Shown piece after piece: positions 1 through 10,803 of a stretch of DNA of 64,000 bases. The notes under the pieces are model-generated. The model was not told where the DNA came from and searched no databases. It saw nothing but the letters and a program-made list of their open reading frames with translations. Source of the stretch: Dawidia cretensis (GTDB taxonomy: Bacteria; Bacteroidota; Bacteroidia; Cytophagales; Cyclobacteriaceae); assembly GCF_018598175.1 (NCBI RefSeq), contig NZ_JAHESE010000001.1, positions 372,001-436,000 on the forward strand, written 5' to 3'. The stretch's first letter is position 1. Each line of letters begins with the position of its first letter. The position numbers were made by a program, and so were the translations under genes.

Positions 1-2219
1 CGGTCAGTTTCCATAACAGAAAACTTCTCACCCGCCTGCGGCGCACCATCGAGACCGAGCAATACCACCGGTGTAGAAGGTCCGGCCGTCGCCACTTTTT
101 TACCCGTGTCATCGAACATTGCTTTTACACGACCGTAGTTTGCACCGGCCAATACAATGTCACCGACTTGCAGCTTACCGGTTTGTACCATCAGGGTCGC
201 TACATAACCACGTCCCTTGTCAAGCGAAGCCTCGATAATAGAACCCGTAGCATGTCTATTAGGGTTTGCCTTCAGGTTCAAAATCTCTGCTTCGAGCAGT
301 ACTTTCTCCAGCAGGTCGTCGATACCCTTACCGGATTTCGCCGAGATCTCCTGGCTTTGATATTTACCACCCCACTCTTCCACCAACACGTTGATCTTCG
401 AGAGTCCCTCGCGGATCCTGTCGGGGTTAGCGGTAGGTTTATCAATTTTATTGATCGCGATAACAATAGGTACACCCGCCACCTGTGCGTGGTTGATCGC
501 CTCTTTTGTTTGCGGCATGACATCGTCGTCGGCCGCCACCACAATGATAGCAATGTCTGTCAGCTTGGCACCCCGTGCACGCATCGCAGTAAACGCTTCG
601 TGACCCGGTGTATCGAGGAACGCGATTTTGTTACCGCTCTTGGTCGTTACATCATAGGCACCAATGTGCTGCGTGATACCACCTGCTTCCGAAGCTGTAA
701 CCTTAGTATTGCGGATGTAATCCAGCAACGAAGTCTTACCGTGATCGACGTGACCCATGATCGTAACGATCGGCGCACGCGGCTCCAGGTTTTCTTCCGG
801 CTCATTTTCTTGCTCCACTTCCAGCTCTTCTTCCGCAGAAGTAAACTGTACAGCGTAACCAAATTCATCGGTGATAACCGTGATCGCTTCAGCATCCAAA
901 CGCTGGTTGATCGACACGAACATACCCAGGCTCAAGCAAGTCGAAATGACTTCGTTCACAGACACGTTCATCATCGACGCCAAATCGTTTGCCGAGATAA
1001 ACTCGGTCACGCGCAGCGTCTTCGATGCCTCCATGTCTTGCAGCATTTGCTGCTCTTGCGCATCGGAGTTCGCCTGCCGTTTTTCACGACGATACTTCGC
1101 GCTGTTGGTTTTCTTATTACCACCGCTCAGCTTGGCCAGCGTAGCGCGGATTTGATCTTGGATTTCTTTTTCCGAAGGCTCTTCTTTCTGAACGCGTGCG
1201 GGGTGCGGACCGCGGCCGGCGCCTGCCGCCTGGTGAGGACGTGGACCGCCACCACCTTGTTGATGGGGACGTGGTCCACCACCTTGCTGTGGACGTACAC
1301 CACCACCCTGGCCTTGTCCCTGACCTTGTTGCTGGCCTGGACCTTTTTCATCGGTCGCAATACGCTTGCGCGGACGTTTGCCCTTGCGATCATCCTTCGT
1401 GTCAGACGATGCCACAGGGGCATCTTTCTTCTTATCTACCGGCAGCTCGATCTTATCGACCACTTTCAGGCCTTTCAACCGGTCTGCACGTGCCTTGATA
1501 ACTTCGGATTCTGGTGCTTGTTGCGGCTCTGGTTGCTTTTCAACAACCGGCGGCACAACCACAGGAGGTGTTGTCTGCACGGGTGTTACTACTACCGGCG
1601 GCGCTACTTCTGCTACAGGCACTACTGGTTTTTCAACCTCGACAACTTTCTTCGGCGCCTCTTCTGCCACTGTTTCTTTTACGACAGGCTTCTCTTCCAC
1701 CTTCGGCGTTTCTACCACCTTTGGCTTCTCAACTTCGGCTACCGGAGGAGTCACAACCTCTTTGACAGGTTCAACGACCGGTTTCTCTTCAGGCTCTTTA
1801 GTAGCAGGCTTTTTCTCCAGGTCGATCTTGCCAACCACCTTAATGCCTTCCAGCTTCGGCTTGTCGCTCGTAACCTTTTCCGTTTTCGGCTCTTCTTTGG
1901 CTTTCACCTCATTTTTTGAGCCGAGGTTCTTAATCATAATGCGCTCTTCTTCTTCGCTACGCTTCTTAACAGCATCTTTCTCTGCTTGCGCATTATCGAC
2001 ATGCTTCACCCCAATGGAAAGACTGGAAGCTTCAAGCTTGTCGGTGGCCGAAGAGGCAAACTCCTTGGACAAAAGATTGAATTGCTCAGGCGTAAGCTTA
2101 GCATTAGGGTTATTCTCGATGGAAAAACCCTTCTTTCCGAGGAAATCCAAAATGGTGTTGTGGCCAACATTAAGCTTCCTCGCTGCCTGACTCAACCTAA
2201 TCAACTTTTCTTCCGCCAT
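1..2219 (-). CDS. infB: Translation initiation factor IF-2 (3' part cut by window edge)
   Basis: IF-2 is the GTPase that brings initiator tRNA to the 30S subunit and promotes 70S assembly. About 739 codons are in the window; the C-terminal domains lie beyond base 1. The start [19 protein letters not shown] matches the usual small helical N-terminal IF-2 domain. A long disordered linker follows, rich in Pro, Val, Glu and Lys, then a Gly/Gln/Pro/Arg-His repeat tract (about 1195-1345), a second IF2-N domain, and the G domain with GHVDHGKT (about 740-765), DTPGHEAF (about 596-620) and NKID (about 440-455). It is last in the order rimP-nusA-infB, with 123 bases after nusA. The linker makes plus-strand reading frames here look long, but they are not genes. 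Confidence 0.97.
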   Translation of the reverse strand, partial: MAEEKLIRLSQAARKLNVGHNTILDFLGKKGFSIENNPNAKLTPEQFNLLSKEFASSATDKLEASSLSIGVKHVDNAQAEKDAVKKRSEEEERIMIKNLGSKNEVKAKEEPKTEKVTSDKPKLEGIKVVGKIDLEKKPATKEPEEKPVVEPVKEVVTPPVAEVEKPKVVETPKVEEKPVVKETVAEEAPKKVVEVEKPVVPVAEVAPPVVVTPVQTTPPVVVPPVVEKQPEPQQAPESEVIKARADRLKGLKVVDKIELPVDKKKDAPVASSDTKDDRKGKRPRKRIATDEKGPGQQQGQGQGQGGGVRPQQGGGPRPHQQGGGGPRPHQAAGAGRGPHPARVQKEEPSEKEIQDQIRATLAKLSGGNKKTNSAKYRREKRQANSDAQEQQMLQDMEASKTLRVTEFISANDLASMMNVSVNEVISTCLSLGMFVSINQRLDAEAITVITDEFGYAVQFTSAEEELEVEQENEPEENLEPRAPIVTIMGHVDHGKTSLLDYIRNTKVTASEAGGITQHIGAYDVTTKSGNKIAFLDTPGHEAFTAMRARGAKLTDIAIIVVAADDDVMPQTKEAINHAQVAGVPIVIAINKIDKPTANPDRIREGLSKINVLVEEWGGKYQSQEISAKSGKGIDDLLEKVLLEAEILNLKANPNRHATGSIIEASLDKGRGYVATLMVQTGKLQVGDIVLAGANYGRVKAMFDDTGKKVATAGPSTPVVLLGLDGAPQAGEKFSVMETD

Positions 2220-2342
2220 ATTCAAATATCCCTGTTTTTTAAAGACTTTAAAATCTAAAGTGGCATTCGGGCGTAATTTAACGCATTGTTCACAGACTAC
2301 TCCCTACATTCATGAAAAACGCAGGGGCGCTCCGCAGCAACA

Positions 2343-3587
2343 TCATTCAAACTCACGTCTCAGAATGCTTAAAACTCCTTCTACGGTCTCTTCTTCCAGG
2401 TCGGTGCGTCTAACCAGCTCGTCTTTTGAGAGTGCCAGTACGCTCTTTGCCGTATCGAGACCAATACGGTTCAGCTCGTCGATTACCCAGCTCTCGATCT
2501 CGTCTGAGAACTCGTCCAGGTCAACGTCTTCTTCTACCTGACCTTCCGCCAGTTCGCGGAATACGTCAATTTCATATCCTACCAGTCGGCTTGCCAGCTT
2601 GATGTTCAAACCACCCTTACCGATGGCCAGAGAAACCTGGTCGGGCTTCAGGTATACCGACACCCGGCCGTGATCCTTGTCCACCTTGATCGATGAAATC
2701 TTCGCGGGGCTCAGTGCCCGCTGGATATACAACTCCAGGTTTTCAGTAAAGTTGATCACGTCGATGTTTTCGTTCTGCAGCTCGCGCACGATCGCGTGAA
2801 TCCGCGATCCCTTCATACCCACGCAAGCGCCTACAGGATCGATCCGGTCGTCGTAAGACTCTACCGCTACCTTGGCACGCTCGCCTGGCTCGCGTACAAC
2901 TTTTTTAATGGTGATCAGACCGTCGTAAACTTCCGGAACTTCCTGCTCGAACAAACGCTCCAGGAACACCGGAGAAGTACGCGACAGGATGATTTTCGGA
3001 TTACCGTTAACCATGTCTACTTTGTGCACAATGGCGCGTACGTTCTCGCCCTTGCGGTAACGGTCTTTCTGAATCTGCTCGCCACGCGGAATCGCGATCT
3101 CGTTGCTCTCGGCGTCAGTCAACAGTACCTCTTTGCTCAAAACCTGGTAGACCTCGCCGGCAATGATCTCGCCCACCAGGTCTTTGTACTTTTGGAAAAG
3201 GATATCTTTTTCAAGATCCTTCACCTTCTGGATCAGCGTCTGTCGGGCCGTGGTCACAGCGCGACGACCGAAGTCCTCAATGTACACCTGCTCAGAAACT
3301 TCTTCACCCACTTCAAAATCGGGTTCGATCTTGTGAGCATCTGAGAGACTTATCTTGTCAAAATCCCAGATGTCTTCCGAGTCGTCTTCGACGATTTCCC
3401 GGACACGGTAAATCTCGAGATCGCCCTTGTCCGCATTGATGATGATGTCAAAATTCTCATCCGACTCATATCTCTTACGGATCATGTTCCGGAATACATC
3501 TTCCAGGATCCGGATCATGGTGGGCCGGTCGATGTTCTTTTGCTTTGCAAATTCAGCAAACGACTGAATTAATTCATGTGCATCCAT
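2343..3587 (-). CDS. nusA: Transcription termination/antitermination factor NusA
   Basis: NusA binds RNA polymerase and modulates pausing, termination and antitermination. The 414-residue protein has the N-terminal polymerase-binding domain (MDAHELIQSFAEFAKQKN), an S1 domain around residues 135-200, and two KH domains with VGMKGSRIHAIV and AIGKGGLNIKLASRLVG. A short C-terminal helical region of helix-hairpin-helix character (IDELNRIGLDTAKSVLALS) follows; the two acidic repeats of the E. coli protein are absent, a shortening I believe is common in this phylum. It starts 9 bases after rimP, so the two are almost certainly co-transcribed. As a termination factor it could act on the hairpin in its own operon leader. 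Confidence 0.97.
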   Translation of the reverse strand: MDAHELIQSFAEFAKQKNIDRPTMIRILEDVFRNMIRKRYESDENFDIIINADKGDLEIYRVREIVEDDSEDIWDFDKISLSDAHKIEPDFEVGEEVSEQVYIEDFGRRAVTTARQTLIQKVKDLEKDILFQKYKDLVGEIIAGEVYQVLSKEVLLTDAESNEIAIPRGEQIQKDRYRKGENVRAIVHKVDMVNGNPKIILSRTSPVFLERLFEQEVPEVYDGLITIKKVVREPGERAKVAVESYDDRIDPVGACVGMKGSRIHAIVRELQNENIDVINFTENLELYIQRALSPAKISSIKVDKDHGRVSVYLKPDQVSLAIGKGGLNIKLASRLVGYEIDVFRELAEGQVEEDVDLDEFSDEIESWVIDELNRIGLDTAKSVLALSKDELVRRTDLEEETVEGVLSILRREFE

Positions 3588-3596
3588 GGTTTTGTC

Positions 3597-4061
3597 TTAT
3601 TTAAAACTAACTAACACCAAAGCTTTTTCTATTTCGGAAAAGACGATGTCTATGTTCGTTACTACCTTCTTTTTGCCGCTTCCCGTCTCCTCCGCCAGCG
3701 TCATCTTCTCGCCCTCGATCGCCACCAGCTTCCCCTCTACGGTCTTGTCGGCCAGCTTCACGCGCAGCGAACGCCCGATATGCTTCGGATACTGACGCTG
3801 CAACTTAAGCGGATGATCAACACCAGGTGTCGACACTTCCAGCGTGTAAGCTTCTTCCAGCCAGGACACCTCGTCAAGATCTTGCGCCAGCGCACGGCTG
3901 AGTTCAGCACAGGCATCGATACTGATGCCATTGTCGCCGTCCAGAAGCACGAGCACCTTGCGGGGACCGCGTTTGGAAGAAACAATAACATCGACGACAA
4001 ACTGGTTTGAATCCGTCAACTTCGATGTGGCAATCCGCTTGATCTCTTCCGCTATATCCAT
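3597..4061 (-). CDS. rimP: Ribosome maturation factor RimP
   Basis: RimP assists late assembly of the 30S subunit. The protein has 154 residues, the usual length, with the N-terminal alpha/beta domain containing LLDGDNGISIDACAELSRAL and the signature VSTPGVDHPLKLQRQYPKHIG, followed by the small SH3-like C-terminal barrel (GKLVAIEGEKMTLAEE). It is the first gene of the rimP-nusA-infB operon, the order found in most bacteria. A consensus promoter and a leader hairpin lie upstream. Confidence 0.97.
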   Translation of the reverse strand: MDIAEEIKRIATSKLTDSNQFVVDVIVSSKRGPRKVLVLLDGDNGISIDACAELSRALAQDLDEVSWLEEAYTLEVSTPGVDHPLKLQRQYPKHIGRSLRVKLADKTVEGKLVAIEGEKMTLAEETGSGKKKVVTNIDIVFSEIEKALVLVSFK

Positions 4062-4084
4062 TTGAAAAATATTCTATAAACAAA

Positions 4085-4106
4085 GAGGGGACTAACCGGT
4101 CCCCTC
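4085..4106 (-). terminator. Terminator-like leader hairpin upstream of rimP
   Basis: A perfect 8-bp stem GAGGGGAC/GTCCCCTC with a 6-base loop, followed on the minus strand by TTTGTTTATAG. It sits between the predicted rimP promoter and the rimP start codon, so it lies in the operon's own 5' leader. It could be an attenuator or an RNA-stability hairpin. It could also terminate readthrough from the HD gene upstream. Confidence 0.6.
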
Positions 4107-4130
4107 CAAAAGAATACTCAGAAACTTTCG

Positions 4131-4161
4131 CAAAAGTATGATTTTTTACTTTTATAGCAAA
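4131..4161 (-). promoter_or_regulatory. Bacteroidota-type promoter of rimP-nusA-infB
   Basis: On the minus strand TTTG (4158-4161) is followed after exactly 19 bases by TACTTTTG (4131-4138), a perfect match to the TTTG / TAnnTTTG promoter pair of the phylum's primary sigma factor. Transcription would begin near 4125, giving a leader of about 60 bases. Confidence 0.75.
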
Positions 4162-4288
4162 ATTCTTTGAAAATGATTAAAAACGGGCCTTTTTGAAGAA
4201 ATACTTTTTTCGAGGCCTGAGGTCTTCCGGAAGGATCAACAGTTAAATAAACAGATTTAGTGCTAAAAAATTCCCGACAGCACCCAAA

Positions 4289-4915
4289 TCAATACACAAT
4301 TCCGCCACCCAGCTCGCGCGCCAGGTTGATCCGGGCCTGAGCTTCGTATTGCTCGTAGAACTCGACAGTCTTAAAGAGACGGTCCATTTTCAGGAAACGC
4401 TCTAATACCTTCCGCCGCCCCGGGCGGTATAACATATCAGGATAAATAGAATACTCCTGCCGCACCGCGATCGCGTAGCCCGAGTAGGTGGGCCCGTCGG
4501 TACCGAGGATGCAAAGATCGGCGTCGGTAAAATAATTAATATCGCTTACATCGGCTGCCACATGGCCTTTGGTCGCTACGATCATGTCGGCACAAAGCGC
4601 AATACGCTCGGGTGGAAAATTCAACCGGGCCAATCGCTCCCGGGCAAAGTCGGCGCTTTTCTCTTCATTGTCGTGCCGGTACACATCGTAAATATAGTCG
4701 TGATACAAAATGGCAAAGAGTACGCTGTCCCAATCGTCTATGCGGTCTTGTACAGGAATCAGCACGCGGTACACTTGTTCCAGGTGCGCCAGCGTGTGGT
4801 AGGTACGCCCGCGCGACTGATAATGCCGCATCGCCTCCTGCCAGAGGGCATCCGCCACGGTACGATCACTGCCATAGCGTTGTACTGCGTCCGTAAAGGC
4901 CTCTCGTAACGTCAT
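4289..4915 (-). CDS. Predicted HD-superfamily metal-dependent phosphohydrolase
   Basis: The 208-residue protein resembles the COG4339 group of small HD hydrolases. Visible motifs are YHTLAHLEQV and the metal-binding YHDYIYDVYRHDNEEKSA (His-Asp pair with following Glu), then ATKGH and a late acidic motif TDADLCILG. Members bind divalent metal and are predicted to cleave phosphate esters or nucleotides; the substrate is not known. The start ATG lies 6 bases after rfbA ends, so it is the last gene of the nucleotide-sugar operon. It may simply ride along, or it may clear a nucleotide by-product; the sequence does not decide. Confidence 0.85.
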   Translation of the reverse strand: MTLREAFTDAVQRYGSDRTVADALWQEAMRHYQSRGRTYHTLAHLEQVYRVLIPVQDRIDDWDSVLFAILYHDYIYDVYRHDNEEKSADFARERLARLNFPPERIALCADMIVATKGHVAADVSDINYFTDADLCILGTDGPTYSGYAIAVRQEYSIYPDMLYRPGRRKVLERFLKMDRLFKTVEFYEQYEAQARINLARELGGGIVY

Positions 4916-4921
4916 GGGGCG

Positions 4922-5788
4922 CTAGAGATACGTGGGCAGATTTTTCAAATACGTGCCATAACCACTTTTTTCAAGAGGCTTAGCCAATGCCAGCAAGGCT
5001 TCTTTGGTAATATACCCCATGCGATACGCCACCTCCTCGATACAACCGATCTTCAGACCCTGGCGTTGCTCAATGGTCTGTACAAAATTAGAAGCCTGCA
5101 TAAGCGAATCAAACGTGCCGGTATCCAGCCACGCCGTGCCGCGGCTCATCGGCGCCACCGTCAGCTTGCCGCGCTTGAGATAGGTGTTGTTCACATCGGT
5201 GATCTCCAGCTCGCCCCGGGGACTCGGCTTGAGACTCCTGGCAATTTCTACCACATCGTTATCATAAAAATACAAGCCCGGCACCGCATAGTTAGACTTC
5301 GGCTGTTTGGGCTTCTCTTCAATCGAAATGGCATTTTTATTGGCGTCAAATTCTACAACGCCATACCGCTCCGGGTCCGTCACATGATACGCGAAGATCA
5401 CGCCGCCCTGTGGGTCGCGGTGCGACTGCAGCAGGCGCTGCATGCCCGAACCGTAAAAGATATTATCGCCTAAAATAAGGGCTACTGTGTCCTTGCCAAT
5501 AAAGGACTCGCCAATAATAAAAGCCTGCGCAAGGCCATCCGGCGAAGGCTGCACGGCATACGTGAAGGAACATCCCAACTGCGTACCGTCGCCCAGCAGC
5601 TTCTGAAACATAGGCATATCGTGCGGAGTGGAGATGACTAGAATGTCTTGAACCCCGGCCATCATCAGCACTGACAAGGGGTAATAGATCATCGGCTTAT
5701 CGTACACCGGCATGAGCTGCTTGCTCACTGCCAGGGTGAGCGGATGCAGCCGCGTTCCCGATCCTCCGGCCAGAATAATGCCCTTCAT
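4922..5788 (-). CDS. rfbA: Glucose-1-phosphate thymidylyltransferase
   Basis: RfbA (RmlA) makes dTDP-glucose from glucose-1-phosphate and dTTP, the first step to dTDP-rhamnose and other deoxysugars. The 288-residue length is typical. The nucleotide-binding start is [18 protein letters not shown], followed by [17 protein letters not shown], the catalytic [10 protein letters not shown], the sugar-binding VEFD and EEKP segments, and [17 protein letters not shown]. It lies 20 bases after rfbB in the same operon. No rmlC or rmlD is in the window, so the final sugar may be rhamnose made with genes elsewhere or another 4-keto-6-deoxy sugar. Confidence 0.97.
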   Translation of the reverse strand: MKGIILAGGSGTRLHPLTLAVSKQLMPVYDKPMIYYPLSVLMMAGVQDILVISTPHDMPMFQKLLGDGTQLGCSFTYAVQPSPDGLAQAFIIGESFIGKDTVALILGDNIFYGSGMQRLLQSHRDPQGGVIFAYHVTDPERYGVVEFDANKNAISIEEKPKQPKSNYAVPGLYFYDNDVVEIARSLKPSPRGELEITDVNNTYLKRGKLTVAPMSRGTAWLDTGTFDSLMQASNFVQTIEQRQGLKIGCIEEVAYRMGYITKEALLALAKPLEKSGYGTYLKNLPTYL

Positions 5789-5808
5789 GCGCTTTCTTGG
5801 TTTGGTTG

Positions 5809-6870
5809 CTAAATACGCTTGCCGTACATATCGCTATAGTACTTCAGGTAATCGCCCGAAGTGACATGTTGTAACCATTCCGGATTGTTTAGATACCAGT
5901 CAACGGTTTGCTCCAGGCCCTCCTCAAAGGTAACACTGGGTCGCCAACCGGTTTCACTGATGAGCTTCGACGCATCAATAGCATAGCGAAGGTCGTGTCC
6001 CGGCCGGTCTGTTACAAAAGCAATCAGCTTTTCCGACGTACCGTCGGCCCGGCCCAGCTTCTTGTCCAGAATACGACAAAGCAGATTTACCAGGTCGATG
6101 TTTTTCCACTCGTTGTTGCCGCCAATGTTATACACCTCGCCAACTTTCCCTTTTTTAAAGATTGCCTCGATCGCTCGCGCATGGTCCTCTACAAACAACC
6201 AATCGCGAATGTTCTCACCCTTACCATACACCGGCAGCGGTTTACTGTTGAGGATGTTGTGAATCATCAGCGGAATAAGCTTTTCCGGAAAGTGGAACGG
6301 GCCATAATTGTTCGAGCAACGGCTGATCAATGTCGGCAGGCCAAAGCTGTGATGATAGGCACTAACGAAGTGATCACTACTGGCCTTGGAGGCCGAATAT
6401 GGCGACCGGGGATCAAGGGGAGTCTCTTCTGTGAAGAACTCTCCTTGATCGGCCGTTCCATATACCTCATCGGTAGAGATATGGTAAAACCGCCGCCTGC
6501 CGGCGGCACCTTTCCAGGCGCCGTGGGCCACCTGCAATAAGTTTAGCGTACCCACAATGTTGGTATGCGCAAACTCCCCGGGGTTGTGCAACGAGCGGTC
6601 TACATGCGACTCCGCCGCCAGGTGGATCACGCCTTCAATGGCATGTTCTTTAAAAAGCTCCACCAGGAAAGCATTGTCTAAAATATCGCCTTTAACAAAA
6701 TGGTAATTCGGTTTTCCTTCGACATCCTTCAGGTTCTCCAGGTTGCCCGCATAAGTCAGCTTATCCAGGTTGATAATAGTTCGCTCCGGATACTTGTTTA
6801 CAAACAAGCGCACGACATGCGAACCAATAAAGCCGGCCCCACCGGTGATCAGAAGTTTCTGTATAGACAT
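5809..6870 (-). CDS. rfbB: dTDP-glucose 4,6-dehydratase
   Basis: RfbB (RmlB) converts dTDP-glucose to dTDP-4-keto-6-deoxyglucose with bound NAD. It is an extended short-chain dehydrogenase of 353 residues: Rossmann motif [10 protein letters not shown] near the N-terminus, the ST-DEVYG segment ([10 protein letters not shown]), and the catalytic [32 protein letters not shown] and the C-terminal [15 protein letters not shown] are diagnostic of this dehydratase. It starts 11 bases after the upstream decarboxylase gene ends and acts directly after RfbA in the pathway. Confidence 0.97.
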   Translation of the reverse strand: MSIQKLLITGGAGFIGSHVVRLFVNKYPERTIINLDKLTYAGNLENLKDVEGKPNYHFVKGDILDNAFLVELFKEHAIEGVIHLAAESHVDRSLHNPGEFAHTNIVGTLNLLQVAHGAWKGAAGRRRFYHISTDEVYGTADQGEFFTEETPLDPRSPYSASKASSDHFVSAYHHSFGLPTLISRCSNNYGPFHFPEKLIPLMIHNILNSKPLPVYGKGENIRDWLFVEDHARAIEAIFKKGKVGEVYNIGGNNEWKNIDLVNLLCRILDKKLGRADGTSEKLIAFVTDRPGHDLRYAIDASKLISETGWRPSVTFEEGLEQTVDWYLNNPEWLQHVTSGDYLKYYSDMYGKRI

Positions 6871-6881
6871 CGCCAGGAATA

Positions 6882-7874
6882 CTATCGAATATATTTCTCG
6901 AAATTCTTGTGATCGCGTTGGTACAGCACTTCCTGCGGAAGTGACTTGAAGTACTCATACGTAATCTTCAGACCTTCGGCACGCGACACCTTCGCCTCCC
7001 AGCCCAAAATCTCACGGGCTTTGGTAGTGTTCGGCTGGCGTTGCTTCGGATCATCTTGCGGCAGCGGCTTGTATATAACCTTCTGCTTGGTACCGGTCAG
7101 CTTCACGATCTCTTCGGCAAACATACCGATAGTGATCTCATCCGGGTTACCGATGTTCACTGGCAGGTTATAGTCGGACATGAGCAGGCGATAGATACCC
7201 TCTACCTGGTCGTCTACGTAGCAGAACGAACGCGTCTGGCTACCGTCGCCAAATACTGTCAGATCCTCACCACGGAGTGCCTGGCCAATGAATGCGGGCA
7301 ATACACGACCGTCATTCAGGCGCATGCGCGGACCATAGGTATTGAAAATACGCACAATGCGCGTATCCACTTTGTGATACGTATGGTACGCCATGGTGAT
7401 AGCTTCCTGGAAACGCTTTGCCTCGTCGTACACGCCGCGTGGACCGATGGGGTTTACGTTACCATAGTACTCTTCCACCTGCGGGTGAACCAACGGGTCA
7501 CCGTATACTTCCGACGTAGACGCGATCAGAATCCGGGCCTTCTTCGCGCGGGCAAGGCCCAACAGATTGTGGATCCCCAGAGAGCCTACCTTCAAGGTCT
7601 GAATAGGTATCTTTAAATAATCAATCGGGCTGGCCGGTGAAGCAAAGTGAAGAATATATTGCAAGTCGCCGGGCACGTGTACGAACGTAGACACGTCGTG
7701 GTTATAGAACTCAAAATCCTCGTGCTTGAAAAGATGCTCGATGTTGCGCAGGTCACCCGTGATCAGGTTGTCCATCGCTACAACACTATAGCCTTCTTTA
7801 ATAAAGCGGTCGCACAAGTGTGATCCTAAAAATCCAGCGCCGCCGGTAACGAGTACGCGTCCCTTATTTGCCAT
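6882..7874 (-). CDS. UDP-glucuronate decarboxylase (UDP-xylose synthase-like SDR)
   Basis: This extended SDR should convert UDP-glucuronate to UDP-xylose (or the 4-keto pentose). I place the start at [20 protein letters not shown] (330 aa); a longer reading frame begins 33 bases upstream but adds residues the family lacks. Motifs: [12 protein letters not shown]-binding loop, STSEVYGDP, the catalytic YDEAKRF, and the [17 protein letters not shown] segment characteristic of UXS proteins. It overlaps the end of ugd by 11 bases, so the enzyme producing its substrate is immediately upstream. Confidence 0.93.
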   Translation of the reverse strand: MANKGRVLVTGGAGFLGSHLCDRFIKEGYSVVAMDNLITGDLRNIEHLFKHEDFEFYNHDVSTFVHVPGDLQYILHFASPASPIDYLKIPIQTLKVGSLGIHNLLGLARAKKARILIASTSEVYGDPLVHPQVEEYYGNVNPIGPRGVYDEAKRFQEAITMAYHTYHKVDTRIVRIFNTYGPRMRLNDGRVLPAFIGQALRGEDLTVFGDGSQTRSFCYVDDQVEGIYRLLMSDYNLPVNIGNPDEITIGMFAEEIVKLTGTKQKVIYKPLPQDDPKQRQPNTTKAREILGWEAKVSRAEGLKITYEYFKSLPQEVLYQRDHKNFEKYIR

Positions 7875-9180
7875 TGATGACCTCCCTTCCGATGCTGAAA
7901 TATGCATAGCCCTGATCTTTCATCAAATCAAGGTCGTACAGGTTACGGCCGTCAAAAATGACTTTACCTTTTAAAATAGTATTGAGCTTCTCGAAGTCCG
8001 GTGTACGGAACTCAGGCCACTCGGTCGAAATGAAGATCGCGTCAGCGCCTTCAGCGGCATCGTAAGGCGTTTCAAAGTATTGGATCTTATCACCCATAAT
8101 ACGTCTTACGTTTTCGATCGCTTCCGGATCGTGCGCACGAACCGTTACACCTTCTTGAAGCAATGCTTCGATGTTATACAGTGCCGGCGCCTCGCGGATA
8201 TCGTCGGTGTGCGGTTTGAAAGACAGACCCCAGAACGCAATGCTCTTGCCTTTCAGATGGCCTTTGAAATGCTCTTTTACACGGGCGATGAGACGAGTCT
8301 TTTGATCTTCGTTCACATCCATCACCGAACGCAAAATACGGAAGTCATACTGCGCATCTTGCGCCGACTTGGCAAGTGCCTGCACATCTTTCGGGAAACA
8401 GCTACCACCGTAACCAATACCCGGAAAGAGAAAACGCTTACCAATACGGCTATCGGTACCAACACCTTTGCGCACGGCGTCAACGTCCGCGCCCACGAGC
8501 TCGCACACATTGGCAATCTCATTCATGAACGTAATCTTCGTCGCCAGGAAAGCGTTTGCAGCATACTTCGTCAGCTCGGCCGAACGCTCATCCATAAAGA
8601 TGATCGGATTGCCTTGACGTACATACGGCGCATACAGTGTCTCCATGATCTTCCGCGCACGAGGCGACGTTGTACCGATCACCACGCGGTCGGGCTTCAT
8701 GAAGTCTTCTACCGCCACACCTTCACGCAAGAACTCAGGATTTGATACCACATCGAAATCGACCTTTGCATGAGCCGCGATCTTCGCGTGCACCTTGTCG
8801 GCCGTACCAACAGGCACTGTGCTCTTGTCGACAATCACAGTATAATCGGACAGCAACGGTCCTAAATCATCTGCTACCTTCAGAATATACTTCAGGTCAG
8901 CAGAACCATCCTCGCCCGGAGGCGTAGGGAGCGCCAGGAAAATGATCTTCGCATCTTTGATGCCTTCCGCCAGATCGGTGGTGAAAGACAATCTTTCCTG
9001 CTTAATGTTTCTCTCAAAGAGTTGTTCCAGGCCCGGCTCGTAGATGGTAATGGTACCATTCTGAAGCTTTTTAACCTTCTCTTTGTCGATGTCCACACAC
9101 GTCACCGTGTTCCCGGTTTCAGCAAAACAAGTTCCGGTTACGAGACCAACGTAACCAGTGCCAACTACAGCTATTTTCAT
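7864..9180 (-). CDS. ugd: UDP-glucose 6-dehydrogenase
   Basis: Ugd oxidises UDP-glucose to UDP-glucuronate in two NAD-dependent steps. The 438-residue protein opens with [20 protein letters not shown], has [48 protein letters not shown], and the catalytic cysteine in [16 protein letters not shown]; the C-terminal domain contains [16 protein letters not shown]. It is the promoter-proximal gene of the ugd-uxs-rfbB-rfbA-HD operon. Together ugd and the decarboxylase supply UDP-GlcA and UDP-Xyl, while rfbB/rfbA supply a dTDP-deoxysugar. Confidence 0.97.
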   Translation of the reverse strand: MKIAVVGTGYVGLVTGTCFAETGNTVTCVDIDKEKVKKLQNGTITIYEPGLEQLFERNIKQERLSFTTDLAEGIKDAKIIFLALPTPPGEDGSADLKYILKVADDLGPLLSDYTVIVDKSTVPVGTADKVHAKIAAHAKVDFDVVSNPEFLREGVAVEDFMKPDRVVIGTTSPRARKIMETLYAPYVRQGNPIIFMDERSAELTKYAANAFLATKITFMNEIANVCELVGADVDAVRKGVGTDSRIGKRFLFPGIGYGGSCFPKDVQALAKSAQDAQYDFRILRSVMDVNEDQKTRLIARVKEHFKGHLKGKSIAFWGLSFKPHTDDIREAPALYNIEALLQEGVTVRAHDPEAIENVRRIMGDKIQYFETPYDAAEGADAIFISTEWPEFRTPDFEKLNTILKGKVIFDGRNLYDLDLMKDQGYAYFSIGREVINGK

Positions 9181-9294
9181 TGATTATGGGTTTTACAATC
9201 TGCGAAAATATAACTTTTAGACGGATTTAGTCATTTACTAAGACTTTCCGGCACCGCAAATTCTTTGTACCTTATTTTCACAACCTAACATTCG

Positions 9295-9325
9295 TTTGCT
9301 AATTCCCTTCTTCTTCTTACCTTAG
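9295..9325 (+). promoter_or_regulatory. Promoter of the acyl-CoA dehydrogenase gene
   Basis: TTTG (9295-9298), 19 bases, then TACCTTAG (9318-9325), which matches TAnnTTTG at all positions but one. The ATG follows at 9355. For the divergent ugd operon I see only a weak -7 candidate (TATATTTT on the minus strand near 9210). Confidence 0.55.
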
Positions 9326-9354
9326 TCCTCTTAACCCTCAAAAACGACATTGTT

Positions 9355-10524
9355 ATGGATGTGCTTACAGAGAACCATCGGTTGTTAGATTTTAGCGAAT
9401 CTGAAAATCAAAAAATGATCGCGCAGATGGCACGCGACTTCGCCCAACGTGAGATCGTACCTCACATCATGACCTGGGACGAAAGCCAGGAGTTTCCCAT
9501 CGACATCTTTCGTAAAATGGGCGCCCTGGGGCTCATGGGCGTGCTCGTGCCGGAAGAATACGGCGGAGCCGGACTAACCTACACGGAATACATCACCGCC
9601 ATTATTGAGATCGCCAGCATAGATGGCTCGATAGGCCTGTCACTGGCGGCACACAATTCCTTATGTACAAACCACATTTTGCAATTCGGCAACGAAGAGC
9701 AAAAACGCAAATACCTGCCCCAGCTTGCCTCGGGCGAGTGGATCGGTGCGTGGGGCCTGACCGAACCCAACACGGGCTCTGACGCCGGCAACATGCGCAC
9801 GACCGCCGTGCGCGACGGCGACTACTACGTCCTGAACGGCGCCAAAAACTTTATTACCCACGGCCGCACGGGCAATGTTGCCGTGGTGATCGTGCGCACT
9901 GGCGACGTAGGCGATGCACACGGCATGAGCGCCTTCATACTCGAGAAAGGTACGCCCGGTTTTACATCAGGCAAAAAAGAAAACAAATTGGGCATGCGTG
10001 CCTCGGAAACAGCCGAGCTCATCTTCACAGACTGCCGTATACACAAGTCCCAGATGCTGGGAAAGGAAGGTGACGGCTTTGTGCAGTCACTTAAAATTCT
10101 CGACGGCGGCCGTATTTCCATTGCTGCATTGGGCGTCGGCATTGCCACAGGCGCATTTAAAGCGGCGCTGAAATATTCGCAGGAGCGTAAACAGTTCGAT
10201 CAGCCAATCTCCAGCTTCCAGGGCATTTCCTTTAAACTGGCCGACATGGCCACAAAAGTAGAAGCGGCGCGCCTGCTCACTTTCCGCGCCGGCGACCTGA
10301 AGAACAACCACAAGCCAGTGACCAAAGAATCGGCCATGGCGAAGCTATATTCGTCGGAAATCGCGGTAGAGGTTGCCAACGACGCCGTGCAGATCTTTGG
10401 CGGGTATGGCTACATCAAAGACTTCCCAGTGGAGAAATTCTACCGCGACGCCAAGCTGTGCACCATCGGCGAAGGAACATCTGAAATTCAAAAACTGGTC
10501 ATTTCGCGGGCACTTTTGAAGTAA
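9355..10524 (+). CDS. Acyl-CoA dehydrogenase
   Basis: FAD-dependent enzyme that introduces the alpha-beta double bond in acyl-CoA thioesters, as in fatty-acid or branched-chain amino-acid degradation. The 389-residue length is standard. Family signatures are clear: [19 protein letters not shown] (FAD and substrate binding), [13 protein letters not shown], the [23 protein letters not shown] helix, [20 protein letters not shown] and C-terminal [18 protein letters not shown], whose Glu is the expected catalytic base of the short/medium-chain class. Chain-length preference cannot be read from the sequence. It is a single-gene unit; rpsU downstream has its own promoter. Confidence 0.95.
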   Translation: MDVLTENHRLLDFSESENQKMIAQMARDFAQREIVPHIMTWDESQEFPIDIFRKMGALGLMGVLVPEEYGGAGLTYTEYITAIIEIASIDGSIGLSLAAHNSLCTNHILQFGNEEQKRKYLPQLASGEWIGAWGLTEPNTGSDAGNMRTTAVRDGDYYVLNGAKNFITHGRTGNVAVVIVRTGDVGDAHGMSAFILEKGTPGFTSGKKENKLGMRASETAELIFTDCRIHKSQMLGKEGDGFVQSLKILDGGRISIAALGVGIATGAFKAALKYSQERKQFDQPISSFQGISFKLADMATKVEAARLLTFRAGDLKNNHKPVTKESAMAKLYSSEIAVEVANDAVQIFGGYGYIKDFPVEKFYRDAKLCTIGEGTSEIQKLVISRALLK

Positions 10525-10527
10525 CGC

Positions 10528-10558
10528 TTGGATAGTCAGTGTGTTTCACCTATATTTG
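10528..10558 (+). promoter_or_regulatory. Promoter of rpsU
   Basis: TTGG (10528-10531), 19 bases, TATATTTG (10551-10558), a full TAnnTTTG match. The rpsU ATG is 18 bases downstream, so the leader is very short. Confidence 0.7.
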
Positions 10559-10576
10559 CAGCCCTAAATAAGGAAT

Positions 10577-10774
10577 ATGCTTATTATCAACGTAAAAGAA
10601 AACGAGTCAATCGACAAGGCACTGAAGCGCTTCAAGAAGAAATTTGAGAAAACAGGCGTTTTGAAAGAACTGCGTGCCCGCACATCTTTTGAGAAACCCT
10701 CTGTTCGTCGCCGGAATCAAATCATCCGTGCTGCATACAGAGAACAGCAACGACTGCTGGAAACTAACGGTTAA
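10577..10774 (+). CDS. rpsU: 30S ribosomal protein S21
   Basis: Small basic protein (65 aa) of the 30S platform near the anti-Shine-Dalgarno region. [29 protein letters not shown] and the [19 protein letters not shown] tail are typical of S21. It is the first gene of the rpsU-xerC-hpf group, a conserved neighbourhood in this phylum. A hairpin with a T-run follows, so most transcripts probably end before xerC. Confidence 0.97.
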   Translation: MLIINVKENESIDKALKRFKKKFEKTGVLKELRARTSFEKPSVRRRNQIIRAAYREQQRLLETNG

Positions 10775-10803
10775 TTCCGCTTCTAGAGCTCTTACCGGGA
10801 TTC

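Noticed and set aside
168-1919. A 583-codon open frame on the plus strand.
   Set aside because: It lies inside infB, whose low-complexity linker and conserved G domain explain it; the translation is Leu/Arg/His/Cys-rich noise.
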